DNA of 64,000 nt from Cytobacillus horneckiae (lineage in GTDB: Bacteria > Bacillota > Bacilli > Bacillales > Cytobacillaceae). Within the stretch, counting starts at the first letter, position 1. Each line of letters starts with the position of its first letter. The stretch is from the NCBI RefSeq assembly GCF_002835735.1, contig NZ_PISD01000016.1:62001-126000 (forward strand), given 5' to 3'. Positions 10,016 to 17,890 of the stretch are shown here, one piece after another. A model generated the notes under the pieces. That model was given only the letters and a program-made list of their open reading frames with translations. It was not told the DNA's origin and did not search any database. Position numbers and translations under genes: made by a program.

Positions 10016-11368
10016 TTATATTGTTTGTTTTTCTTGCTCTTTTTCTCCTGCATTGCCTCTCTTAAACAAACCGATAACGATTCCTAATATCGCACCGATA
10101 ATTGCGGGTGCAACCCAGCCTAAACCGACAGAATGCAGTGGCAATATATTGGCAAAGAAATCATTCACAGCGGAAACCTTTAATCCGGCAGCATTTAATC
10201 CGTCAAACAAACTTACGATAAAAGTTAGCAGCATACTAATTTGATAAACTTCTTTCTTCCCATTAAATAATGGATGAAGGAACGTAAGAAGCATTAAAAC
10301 AATGGCTAAAGGATAAATTGCTGTCAATACAGGTATAGATATAGAGATCAATTGACTTAATCCGAAATTAGCAATTCCAGCACTAAACACTGAGAAGATG
10401 ATAACGAATCTATTATAAGAGATATTCGGCATAAGTTTAGTAAAATACGTAGCACATGAAGATATTAAGCCAATACTTGTTGTTAAGCAGGCAGCAAGTA
10501 CAATAAGGCTTAACAATACCCCGCCAAATGAGCCGAAGTAATGGCTAGATACACCAGATAAAACTGCTCCACCGTTATCTAATGATCCCAAACCTGAAAC
10601 ACTTGATGCGCCAATAAATGCAAGCGAGCTGTAAATTACCGCCAATAAACCAGCTGCGATTAACCCTGCCTTTGTTACAGATATCATAATCGCTTTTTTT
10701 GTTTGTGCTCCTTTCGACCTTACTGCATCGATAACAATAATTCCAAAAACAAATGCTGCAAGGGCATCCATTGTTAAATAGCCTTCTTTAAACCCATTAA
10801 AGAATGAATCAGAAAGATAATTTTCCGCCGGAGCTTGGAAAGATCCAATTGGGTTCATAAATGCAACGCCAATTAGTATTAAAATAAACAATAATAATAT
10901 AGGTGTTAAATACTTACCTACAATATCAACAATTTTAGAAGAATTTAATGAAAAATATGCTGTGATAGCAAAAAAGATAATTGTAAAGACTAATAAACCA
11001 ATTGTCCCCCATGATTCCGGCAAGAATGGTTTGATACCGATTTCATAAGAAACCGTTCCCGTTCTTGGAATTGCAAATAACGGTCCAATTGATAAGTATA
11101 AAATAACTGTAAAAGCAATTCCAAACATTGGGTGCACTCTGCTAGCCAACGATTGCAAATCATTTTTACCTGAAATGCCCAATGCAATAACCCCTAGTAA
11201 AGGAAGGCCAACACCAGTTGCGATAAACCCTGCTGTCGCAAGCCATACATTTGTACCTGCTTCTTGACCCATCATCGCAGGAAAAATTAAATTCCCTGCT
11301 CCGAAGAATAATGAAAATAACATAAATCCTACTGCGATAATATATGAGTTTGATATCTTTTGATTCAA
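10016..11368 (-). CDS. brnQ: Branched-chain amino acid carrier, LIVCS family
   Basis: The 450-residue protein has about 12 membrane segments and imports leucine, isoleucine and valine by cation symport. The family signature is the N-terminal 'GFMLFSLFFGAGNLIFPAMMGQEAG'. Further matches are 'RTGTVSYEIGI' and 'MDALAAFVFGIIVIDAVRSKG'. Translation appears to start at a TTG behind GGGAGGGAA. Its 5' region carries a CodY-box match (11456-11470), so repression when branched-chain amino acids and GTP are high is expected. Confidence 0.93.
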   Translation of the reverse strand: MNQKISNSYIIAVGFMLFSLFFGAGNLIFPAMMGQEAGTNVWLATAGFIATGVGLPLLGVIALGISGKNDLQSLASRVHPMFGIAFTVILYLSIGPLFAIPRTGTVSYEIGIKPFLPESWGTIGLLVFTIIFFAITAYFSLNSSKIVDIVGKYLTPILLLFILILIGVAFMNPIGSFQAPAENYLSDSFFNGFKEGYLTMDALAAFVFGIIVIDAVRSKGAQTKKAIMISVTKAGLIAAGLLAVIYSSLAFIGASSVSGLGSLDNGGAVLSGVSSHYFGSFGGVLLSLIVLAACLTTSIGLISSCATYFTKLMPNISYNRFVIIFSVFSAGIANFGLSQLISISIPVLTAIYPLAIVLMLLTFLHPLFNGKKEVYQISMLLTFIVSLFDGLNAAGLKVSAVNDFFANILPLHSVGLGWVAPAIIGAILGIVIGLFKRGNAGEKEQEKQTI

Positions 11369-11455
11369 ACCTATTCCCTCCCCCAGCTGTCTCTCTCTTT
11401 TTTGTAATAATAGGTTTTCAAAAAGTTGATTAGTCTATTTCAATAATCTTTTTAA

Positions 11456-11470
11456 AATCTTCTGAAAATT
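11456..11470. promoter_or_regulatory. CodY box upstream of brnQ
   Basis: AATCTTCTGAAAATT matches the CodY consensus AATTTTCWGAAAATT at 14 of 15 positions. It lies about 90 bases upstream of the brnQ start. CodY repressing branched-chain amino acid uptake is established in bacilli. Confidence 0.75.
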
Positions 11471-11519
11471 CATATTCAAATATAATATTCCCTATATACT
11501 CACCTCTGGAAAAATTCAA

Positions 11520-11610
11520 GTAATATATTGCATATATAAAGTAACATATTATATAAAGTTATGCAATAACATTATTGCAAAAAAATATAGTCATATGTAA
11601 TATATTGCAT
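11520..11610. promoter_or_regulatory. Operator cluster in front of the GntR gene
   Basis: Two identical 14-bp copies of GTAATATATTGCAT (11520-11533 and 11597-11610) flank a perfect palindrome, TGCAATAA-CA-TTATTGCA (11562-11579). All units share a TATTGCA half-site. The arrangement lies between divergent brnQ and the GntR gene and looks like a multi-site operator, probably autoregulatory. The rest of the 440-base gap is AT-rich with nothing else I can name. Confidence 0.5.
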
Positions 11611-11807
11611 TTGATACTATACTATTATATAATTTTTACTATAAATTTCTATTTTTACACATAACAAATGAAGGAAGCTTACTTTTCTTCTACCATTTGT
11701 CATGTAGAATAATGGTTCCCGCTCTATTATTGTGCGCACATATCATGCAAAGGAATAGTAATTATTACGAACAACATTGAAAATGACTAGTAAAGGTGGT
11801 CCTTGAA

Positions 11808-12473
11808 TTGCCCATTCCGACAAATTTCACAACACCGCAACGTTTGTCTGCAAAAAAACGTGCTTTCTTACAAATTCAAGAGTGGATTATTGATGGAACA
11901 TTAAAACCGAAGGAAAAACTGAATGATGCCGATTTGGCAGATGCGTTAGGCGTAAGTCGTACACCGATAAGAGAAGCCTTGCAGCTGCTAAGTGCCCAAG
12001 GATTTGTAGAAATGTTTCCTGGTGTTGGAACGCAAGTGACAACAGTGAATCAGGAGGATATCACGAAAATACTGCCGCCGCTCAGTGTTCTACAAGCTCT
12101 AGCTGCTGAAATTATGGCAGGAAAATTAAGCAAGGAGTCATTAGAAGATTTAAAAGAAACGAACGCTAAATTTGCCGAAGCCATTAAAGCAGGCGATTCT
12201 TTTACTGCCCTTAAGCTCGATGATCAATTCCATCAAATTATTGTTGACCAGGCAAATAATCCCTATATCACACAGGCTGTTGAAGGGTTATTGCCTCATG
12301 TAATGAGACTTTATTTTTATAAAGCGATTATTCTTACAGAATCGTCTATCGATGAGCATGAAATACTAATTAAGGCACTTGAAGATGGCGATAAGAAGAC
12401 TGCATCTGAAGTGGCTAGAACGAACTGGAGCAGAGCAATTGATGAATATTTCACTGATCAAAAATCGCATTAA
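11808..12473 (+). CDS. GntR family regulator, FCD (FadR-like) type
   Basis: The 221-residue protein has a winged helix-turn-helix in the first ~75 residues ('LNDADLADALGVSRTPIREALQLLSAQGFVEM') and an all-helical FCD ligand domain after it. 'DDQFHQIIVDQANNPYI' contains the Asp/His metal-ligand positions. Such proteins are usually repressors released by a carboxylate or amino-acid-derived ligand. I chose the TTG at 11808 because AAAGGTGG sits 8 bases upstream; a GTG at 11796 lies inside that site. The divergent carrier brnQ and the operator-like repeats suggest local control. The ligand is unknown. Confidence 0.85.
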   Translation: MPIPTNFTTPQRLSAKKRAFLQIQEWIIDGTLKPKEKLNDADLADALGVSRTPIREALQLLSAQGFVEMFPGVGTQVTTVNQEDITKILPPLSVLQALAAEIMAGKLSKESLEDLKETNAKFAEAIKAGDSFTALKLDDQFHQIIVDQANNPYITQAVEGLLPHVMRLYFYKAIILTESSIDEHEILIKALEDGDKKTASEVARTNWSRAIDEYFTDQKSH

Positions 12474-12546
12474 CGAAGTTTAATGATTCGCATGATTTAA
12501 CTTTATTCTATACAATAGAGTTAGCAACCTTTGAGGGGGAAAACAA

Positions 12547-12837
12547 GTGAACATCATTATTAGCGATCAAGCAGTGAAATGGTATAAAGATGAAATGCTA
12601 CTTGAGCATGGCGATTATGTCAGGTACTTCGCTAGATATGGCGGGTCCAGTCCCATCCAGCAAGGTTTTTCATTAGGCATTTCTAACGAGAAGCCAGTAA
12701 ACCCAGAAATAACAGTTGATAAAGATGGCATTCATTTCTTTATCGAAGAAAAGGACATTTGGTATTTTGACGGGCATGATTTAACTGTAGAATATGATGA
12801 TAAATTAGCTGAACCTCAATATAAATACGAAAAATAA
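12547..12837 (+). CDS. yneR: HesB-like protein YneR
   Basis: This 96-residue protein belongs to the HesB/IscA-like fold ('MNIIISDQAVKWYKDEM', 'YVRYFARYGGSSPIQQGFSLGI'). It has none of the three cysteines that bind iron-sulfur clusters in true IscA/SufA, so an Fe-S carrier role is not supported. It starts at GTG behind TGAGGGGG. It is a single-gene unit closed by a strong terminator, and its place matches B. subtilis yneR. Confidence 0.85.
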   Translation: MNIIISDQAVKWYKDEMLLEHGDYVRYFARYGGSSPIQQGFSLGISNEKPVNPEITVDKDGIHFFIEEKDIWYFDGHDLTVEYDDKLAEPQYKYEK

Positions 12838-12840
12838 CTC

Positions 12841-12878
12841 ATAACAAAAAACTCGTCATCAGACGAGTTTTTTGTTAT
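12841..12878. terminator. Bidirectional terminator between yneR and yneQ
   Basis: A 17-bp inverted repeat (12841-12857 with 12862-12878) has a 4-base loop and A/T-rich flanks on both sides. Confidence 0.88.
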
Positions 12879-12886
12879 ATTTTTAG

Positions 12887-13177
12887 TCACAGCATCGGAT
12901 TTTCTATTCCTTCACGGCTTAAGATCTCAGCCTGTTTATCTCCTAAAAGATCGAAGTGAGAATAGCCATCTTTTCGATGGTGAATCCATTCGGGCTGTAA
13001 ATGATACTTCCTTCCCCATTCTTTCAGATTCTCAAGATCTTTACAGCCTACTTTTGTAACTGACTTACAATGTGGAAAACGATCATCCAGCCAATAATGA
13101 GTAAGAAAAGCTATCTCACCTTGATCGATTTTTCGCTTCCATTCTGTTACATCCCGCTTTTTTATACCGAAAGCCAT
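12887..13177 (-). CDS. yneQ: Conserved hypothetical protein YneQ
   Basis: This 96-residue soluble protein begins 'MAFGIKKRDVTEWKRKIDQGEIAFLTHYWLDDRFPHCKSVTKVGC'. I recognise it as the Bacillaceae YneQ family, whose function is unknown. It has no membrane segment. Two cysteines, several histidines and aromatic residues could form a metal or ligand site, but this is not shown. Its ATG directly follows the TAA of yneP, so it is the last gene of the AAA-ATPase/yneP/yneQ operon. Confidence 0.8.
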   Translation of the reverse strand: MAFGIKKRDVTEWKRKIDQGEIAFLTHYWLDDRFPHCKSVTKVGCKDLENLKEWGRKYHLQPEWIHHRKDGYSHFDLLGDKQAEILSREGIENPML

Positions 13178-13606
13178 TTATTTCTCCACCTGTTTTTTTG
13201 CATTTTCATATGCTTCATGCCAGTCCGGATATTTTCTTTTCATTGAAATCGGCCTGAAACTTTCCTTTTTCACACAGGCATGTTTAGACCATCCTGTGAC
13301 AGCCAGTTCGTTGTCACTATTATATATTTCATATCCATACGTGAAACGAAGTCCGTCATACTCCTCTATCCATGTTTTCACAACCGCTATTTCACCATAG
13401 TGAAGAGGCTTCTTATATGAAGCCTGAATATCAAGTACCGGTGAAATTATGCCTTCACTCTCAAGCAAAGCATAATTAAAGCCTAAATCTTGTACAATCT
13501 GCGTTCTGCCCAGCTCCATCCATACAAAATAGTTTGCATGATACACGACACCCATTTGATCTGTTTCTGCATATCTTACTTCAATTTCTTTTGTTGAAAC
13601 TAACAT
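13178..13606 (-). CDS. yneP: Acyl-CoA thioesterase, YbgC/4HBT hotdog family
   Basis: The 142-residue hotdog protein hydrolyses acyl-CoA thioesters in characterised relatives. The active-site block is near the N-terminus, 'RYAETDQMGVVYHANYFVWMELGR', with the catalytic Asp in 'ETDQMG' and the helix after 'YHANY'. Its ATG is 3 bases after the stop of the AAA ATPase gene, and its ribosome site (GGGG) lies inside that gene, so translation is coupled. The substrate cannot be deduced. Confidence 0.88.
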   Translation of the reverse strand: MLVSTKEIEVRYAETDQMGVVYHANYFVWMELGRTQIVQDLGFNYALLESEGIISPVLDIQASYKKPLHYGEIAVVKTWIEEYDGLRFTYGYEIYNSDNELAVTGWSKHACVKKESFRPISMKRKYPDWHEAYENAKKQVEK

Positions 13607-13609
13607 CGT

Positions 13610-15931
13610 TTATTCCCCATTTCTAGTATTCTCTATTGCATGAATGAAGTCTGCTCTCTTTAAAGTCGACATTTCTTCTGCAATATTTACATTTGCTGTA
13701 TCCATAATTCTGCGGGCCTGCATTTGAACAGCCTTATCTGCCAAATTCGTAGCAAATCGCCCGTTATCTTTTGTATCGATTTCATGCAGTTTTTCCGTTA
13801 ATAAGGTAACTGCCTCAGTGTCTAATACATAATGATACTTTTTTAAGTAATTCTCTAAGATTTCTATTAACTGCTCTGATTGATAATCTGGAAAATGAAT
13901 AAACTTCTTAAACCTTGATTTCAATCCCGGATTACTATTTAATAGCGGTTCCATTTCTTGTGGATATCCGGCTAATATAACTACGAGGTTTTCATTATGC
14001 TTCGTCATTTCATCTGTTAAAGTATCAATGACTTCTTTTCCGAAATCAGCCTGCATTGGGGAAAACAGTGAATAGGCTTCATCAATAAATAATACTCCGC
14101 CTAAAGCACGGCGAATAAGCTTTTTCGTTTTTATTGCTGTTTGACCAACATAGCCAGCAACAAAATCTGATCTGCTTGCAACAATTAGATGACCTCTTTT
14201 TAACATGCCGCACTCTTTTAGAAACTGTGAATATATTTTAGCTACCGTTGTTTTCCCGGTGCCGGGATTTCCGGTAAACACTGAATGAAGCTGTAAAGGT
14301 AATGCTGGTAGCCCAGCCTCTTGTCTAAGCTTCTGCATTTTGGCAAAAGAGACAAGCGAATTTACTTCTTCCTTTACATTATTTAACCCAATGAGCTCAT
14401 CTAATTGAGCTTTTGCAGCAATGGTGTTGTCAGATTGATTAACGGTGAAATCTTCTTTATCCAGAAGAGTATAGGAAAGAAAATGATGTCTGCTTTGAGC
14501 TTGGGCACCTTTTTTAAAAATGGCATCCATCACGATATTTTTTACCGTTCTTGCATTTCCAAACGTGGCATCAACCTTCTCCTGATCGATTCGGTGATGC
14601 AGTTCAATTTTTGCCTCTTTCGTTAGGATATAGTCATTTTCTTTTGCAATCTTTTCTGCTATTTGGATTAATTCTTCATTTGTATAGTCTGTAAGAGAGA
14701 AATAGTTTGAACTTGAAAATCTGCTTCTAAGCCCGGGGTTTGCGGCTAAAAATTGTCTCATCTCATCCGGGTAGCCAGCAAGGATGATTGCAAACTTGCC
14801 GCTGTATTCTTCACTTGTCATTAATGATACAAGTGTATCGACCGCAGTTTGCCCATAATCATTTCCTGATTGTCCTTCTCTCTTTAGGCTGTAAGCTTCA
14901 TCGATAAAAAGGATTCCGCCCAGAGCACTCTCAATCGCTGTTTTAATATTTTCTTCAGTTTGACCCATATATGCACCAATAAGATGCGAGCGATTCACCT
15001 CGACCACTTCTTCTCTAGGGAGCACACCTAAATGATGATATATTTTTGCTAATAGACGTGCTAAAGTGGTTTTACCTGTACCGGGATTGCCAGTCAAAAC
15101 CATATGTAAGCTTAAATCATCTTTATTTTTAAATCCAAGGTTCTGCCTTTCTGCTTGATATTGCAAGAACCGATAATGCTCCTCGATTCTTTCTTTTACA
15201 TCATTCAATCCCACCATATTTTCTAACTCAACGAGCGGATTCATCTCTTTCGGCGACTCTTCTACAGAAGTAAAAATACTTTCCCATTGTTTTTTCATTT
15301 TTTCTATTTGTTCTATATGAATTTTCATTTCATCTAAATAGGTGGAAGTGTAAAATACACCCGAGATTGATTTCTCATATTCTTCCGCAGCCTTTAACAA
15401 CGCACCTGCTTCATCAATTACTTCTTCCAATAATGCATAGAGCTCACGATATTTTTCAATCACCGAGGAGCTTCCCGTATTTTCACAACGTTTAATTTGG
15501 TTTGCTAATTGCTGCTCTAATTCATCTGCATCACTTAAAAAACCGCGGGTAATATCAATAAACGCGAGTGCCGTTTTTTTCTTGGCGGCACGATTATCAC
15601 TTTCCCTAAGTGGCGGGAACTGTAGCTGATTGAGAGAATATTGCTTAGTTGTCCAGTTTTTTTCGGAAATAAATCTTTCAGCTTCTTTATTTTTAGGGTT
15701 AAGTTTTAAAGCTTCTTCCATCCAAGCGAGTGCCAATGTTTCCTGAGAAGCATCATTTGCTTTCGAAGAAGCTGCAATCATAAGTAATTTCGATAACTTT
15801 TCTGGCTCGTCTTCTCTATCCAAAGACGTAATCATTTGCAGTAAGTCATCTTCATTATTAACAAACCCTTGGTCGGATAATTCCTTCTCCCATTTGGCTA
15901 TTCTATGGTCTGTATCAAATTGATTCATCAT
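13610..15931 (-). CDS. Double-AAA ATPase, CbxX/CfxQ (SpoVK-like) family
   Basis: The ~773-residue protein has an N-terminal helical, TPR-like region (1-230) and two complete CbxX/CfxQ AAA modules. Module 1 has Walker A 'GNPGTGKTT' near 283 and Walker B 'ILFIDEAYSL' near 342. Module 2 repeats these near 556 and about 60 residues later ('VLFIDEAYSLF'). Both have 'RSRF' arginine-finger stretches. Single-module relatives include SpoVK (sporulation) and EccA (type VII secretion), so a sporulation or protein-remodelling role is inferred. The start is uncertain: ATG 15931 or 15928, with only a weak ribosome site. In B. subtilis this place next to sspN holds tlp instead. Confidence 0.85.
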   Translation of the reverse strand: MMNQFDTDHRIAKWEKELSDQGFVNNEDDLLQMITSLDREDEPEKLSKLLMIAASSKANDASQETLALAWMEEALKLNPKNKEAERFISEKNWTTKQYSLNQLQFPPLRESDNRAAKKKTALAFIDITRGFLSDADELEQQLANQIKRCENTGSSSVIEKYRELYALLEEVIDEAGALLKAAEEYEKSISGVFYTSTYLDEMKIHIEQIEKMKKQWESIFTSVEESPKEMNPLVELENMVGLNDVKERIEEHYRFLQYQAERQNLGFKNKDDLSLHMVLTGNPGTGKTTLARLLAKIYHHLGVLPREEVVEVNRSHLIGAYMGQTEENIKTAIESALGGILFIDEAYSLKREGQSGNDYGQTAVDTLVSLMTSEEYSGKFAIILAGYPDEMRQFLAANPGLRSRFSSSNYFSLTDYTNEELIQIAEKIAKENDYILTKEAKIELHHRIDQEKVDATFGNARTVKNIVMDAIFKKGAQAQSRHHFLSYTLLDKEDFTVNQSDNTIAAKAQLDELIGLNNVKEEVNSLVSFAKMQKLRQEAGLPALPLQLHSVFTGNPGTGKTTVAKIYSQFLKECGMLKRGHLIVASRSDFVAGYVGQTAIKTKKLIRRALGGVLFIDEAYSLFSPMQADFGKEVIDTLTDEMTKHNENLVVILAGYPQEMEPLLNSNPGLKSRFKKFIHFPDYQSEQLIEILENYLKKYHYVLDTEAVTLLTEKLHEIDTKDNGRFATNLADKAVQMQARRIMDTANVNIAEEMSTLKRADFIHAIENTRNGE

Positions 15932-16241
15932 TATCACATCTCTTTTTTTCTGACTATCATAATGATAATAACATATTATGGTGATAAGTTTGAAAGAGAA
16001 ACAACTTCATGCTTTTTGTTTTTATGCGCGCTTAACATTGTTTTCTTTTACAAGAGGATTTGAGGCTTGCTTATCTCCTAATTTGGGGATTTGTGGGTTT
16101 CTCCTTTAAATCGACTTTTGAGAGGTTCTTATCTATCTTAATGCACGCTTATCTACTTTTCCGTGTGGTATCTCGTATTGCCGTATCCCTCTTTCCTTGG
16201 GGGATTTGCGCATGCACCCTTTATCCCCATTTCATTCCGAA
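15932..16241. other. Non-coding stretch with degenerate TTATC repeats
   Basis: No credible gene is seen. The plus strand has several degenerate units built on 'TTATCnnCTAATTT', 'TTATCTACTTTTC' and 'TTATCCCCATTT', plus 'AATCGACTTTTGAGAGGTTCTTATC'. A plus-strand open frame here runs antisense through sspN and has no ribosome site, so I treat it as spurious. Confidence 0.4.
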
Positions 16242-16246
16242 GAAAA

Positions 16247-16269
16247 GCCGATCTTTCTTAAAGATCGGC
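16247..16269 (-). terminator. Terminator of sspN
   Basis: The 10-bp stem GCCGATCTTT with AAAGATCGGC is followed on the minus strand by TTTTC. Confidence 0.8.
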
Positions 16270-16276
16270 AGTCATA

Positions 16277-16420
16277 TTATTCACCTTTTGTTTGAATTAC
16301 TTGAGGCTGTTGTCCAGTTTTATCCTGCATTTGTTTGCCTTTGTTCCCGCCAAATCCTCTCGATTGAGTACCGATATGGTTCGGAACAAAGTCTTTGCTA
16401 TTCCTCTTAGGATTACCCAT
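16277..16420 (-). CDS. sspN: Small acid-soluble spore protein N
   Basis: The 47-residue basic protein begins '[20 protein letters not shown]' and continues '[16 protein letters not shown]', which aligns closely with B. subtilis SspN. It is a minor protein of the spore core made in the forespore. GGAGG lies about 11 bases upstream of the ATG. A candidate forespore promoter with a CATACAT -10 is visible in the gap before it, but I do not rate it strongly. Confidence 0.92.
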   Translation of the reverse strand: MGNPKRNSKDFVPNHIGTQSRGFGGNKGKQMQDKTGQQPQVIQTKGE

Positions 16421-16500
16421 GATGATACATCCCTCCTCAAGAATTAGTATTTACACTATGTATGCGGCAAACACATGGTAAATACTTTCTTTAGAACGGA

Positions 16501-16638
16501 TTATTCTGCTTTATTTAAACGCAGTCGTTTTTCTTCTAATCGTAATTCTATTTTATCCATTTCCACTTGATCCTTCATTAATTGGCGCTTATTTTCTGAG
16601 ACCAATTCTGCAAAAGAACGTTTTCTTGGTTTTCTCAT
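16501..16638 (-). CDS. FbpB-like small basic protein
   Basis: The 45-residue protein begins 'MRKPRKRSFAELVSENKRQL' and continues as a charged helix. This is the layout of the Fur-regulated basic protein B (FbpB) family, which in B. subtilis helps the sRNA FsrA repress iron-rich enzymes such as aconitase. The ribosome site is AGGTGA. I see no convincing Fur box upstream, so iron control is not shown. Aconitase, a known FbpB/FsrA-system target, is encoded about 1.3 kb away, which may be chance. Confidence 0.65.
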   Translation of the reverse strand: MRKPRKRSFAELVSENKRQLMKDQVEMDKIELRLEEKRLRLNKAE

Positions 16639-16823
16639 CTTATTCACCTGCCTCTATACTATATCTACCACTCAATATGGCCAAAATCCACAGAAATTAT
16701 TACAACTTTTTGAAAATTAAATAGATATTTTAGCGCTCATAAAAAGCACCAGAAATTTGGTGCTCAGTGTGTGTACATTCGGTTGGTGGTATCGGCTCAT
16801 ATCTTGATGAAAATGGCGCTGTA

Positions 16824-17330
16824 TTATTTCATAGAATTAATTTTTTCATATAAAAGAGCAAGTGGCATCGAACTAAAGTATTTATCCTTAATTATTCCAT
16901 TTTCATTAATAAAATAAGTTGTAGGAACAGCAAACACTTCGTATTGTTCGTTCACCTCATCACCCTCATCTAATACGACTTGAAACGTTATTCCCATCTT
17001 CTCTATATACCCTTTCACATTACTTTTAGGATCAATATTTACAGCTAATATGACAATATCTTGATCCTTTTTTTGTAAATGAAATGTTTGAAAATCCTTC
17101 ATTTCTACTTTGCACGGAGGACACCAGGTGGCCCAAAAATTCAAAATAACCTTTCTCCCTCTATAATCTGAAAGTGAAATCGACTGGCCTGATAAATCCT
17201 TCAATGTAAAATCAGGAGCTTCCGTACCGATTTTCAAGCCTGGCAAACGATCTTCTTCACCATGAACGTTATAGGATAAAGGCAACGTAACAACAAGAAA
17301 AAGAAAAATAATCATGATTCTTTTAAGCAT
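16824..17330 (-). CDS. yneN: TlpA/ResA-like extracytoplasmic thioredoxin
   Basis: The 168-residue protein has an N-terminal signal or anchor segment ('IMIIFLFLVVTLPLSYNVHG') and a TlpA-like thioredoxin fold. 'APDFTLKDLSGQSISLSDYRG' is followed by the redox motif WCPPC ('NFWATWCPPCKVEMKDF') and the cis-proline block 'FAVPTTYFI'. It should work outside the membrane as a thiol-disulfide oxidoreductase. The ATG at 17330 has AAAGGGTGA at good spacing. It is the second gene of a pair with the damaged membrane protein gene upstream. Position and length match B. subtilis YneN. Confidence 0.9.
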   Translation of the reverse strand: MLKRIMIIFLFLVVTLPLSYNVHGEEDRLPGLKIGTEAPDFTLKDLSGQSISLSDYRGRKVILNFWATWCPPCKVEMKDFQTFHLQKKDQDIVILAVNIDPKSNVKGYIEKMGITFQVVLDEGDEVNEQYEVFAVPTTYFINENGIIKDKYFSSMPLALLYEKINSMK

Positions 17331-17358
17331 TATATTCACCCTTTCCCGTATAGTTTAT

Positions 17359-17774
17359 CTAAAAAACGAGAAAATATAGCGTTCTGATTAACCAATAGCT
17401 AAGAAAAAAAGATACACTGCCGTATGTAAGCACCTCTGCCCAAACTTTTACCTTCAATTTACTCTTGGATACTTTCCATGCCAAATAAACAATCCGCAAA
17501 CAAAGCCCAAAATGGCGCCGCTTTTTCCTCCTGTAACATACAGAATGGTTTTAAAGTTGCCAAAAATTATTTCTGGAGAGAAAAGCAAAGAGCTAAATTT
17601 ATAAATAAGAACAAAAATAATCACAATGTTTATCATTACATTAAATACTTCATTCTGGAATGACAAATTATTTTTAGTGTTTGTTTTTATGATTAGCGCA
17701 GCTATTAGAGCTGAGATGAATAGAAATAACCAGTCTATTTTTATAAGAAACGGTCCTAGTAAAAAAGCATTCAT
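17359..17774 (-). pseudogene. Small polytopic membrane protein, apparently frameshifted
   Basis: The first frame (17774 down to 17454) encodes 106 residues, 'MNAFLLGPFLIKIDWLFLF...', with three membrane segments, and stops after 'FIWHGKYPRVN'. One frame over, the sequence continues uninterrupted as '...KVSKSKLKVKVWAEVLTYG' plus a further hydrophobic segment 'SVSFFLSYWLIRTLYFLVF', ending at a TAG at 17361-17359. That is 28 bases before yneN. Adding one A to the AAA run near 17475 would join the two into a ~138-residue, four-helix protein. So this is a real frameshift or a base-calling error. The family is unrecognised; the N-terminus is loosely Lgt-like. The pairing suggests a partner for the thioredoxin. 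Confidence 0.6.
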
Positions 17775-17838
17775 TGCTATCTCCTCCTGATTAGCCCGAT
17801 GTTTTAATCATATGGACTAAACCATAAAACATCAATAA

Positions 17839-17872
17839 AAAAACACTGTGTGACTAATCCCACAGTGTTTTT
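17839..17872. terminator. Terminator downstream of aconitase
   Basis: The 12-bp stem AAAAACACTGTG with CACAGTGTTTTT closes a 10-base loop. The T-run on the minus strand fits the end of the aconitase transcript. Confidence 0.8.
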
Positions 17873-17890
17873 AAAATTTAAATTTATATG

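Noticed and set aside
16060..16410. Plus-strand frame of 116 codons over the sspN region
   Set aside because: It is antisense to sspN, has no ribosome site, and its composition reflects non-coding repeats and the spore gene's other strand.
16640..16760. Fur box upstream of the FbpB-like gene
   Set aside because: I found no acceptable match to the GATAATGATAATCATTATC-type consensus in the gap.
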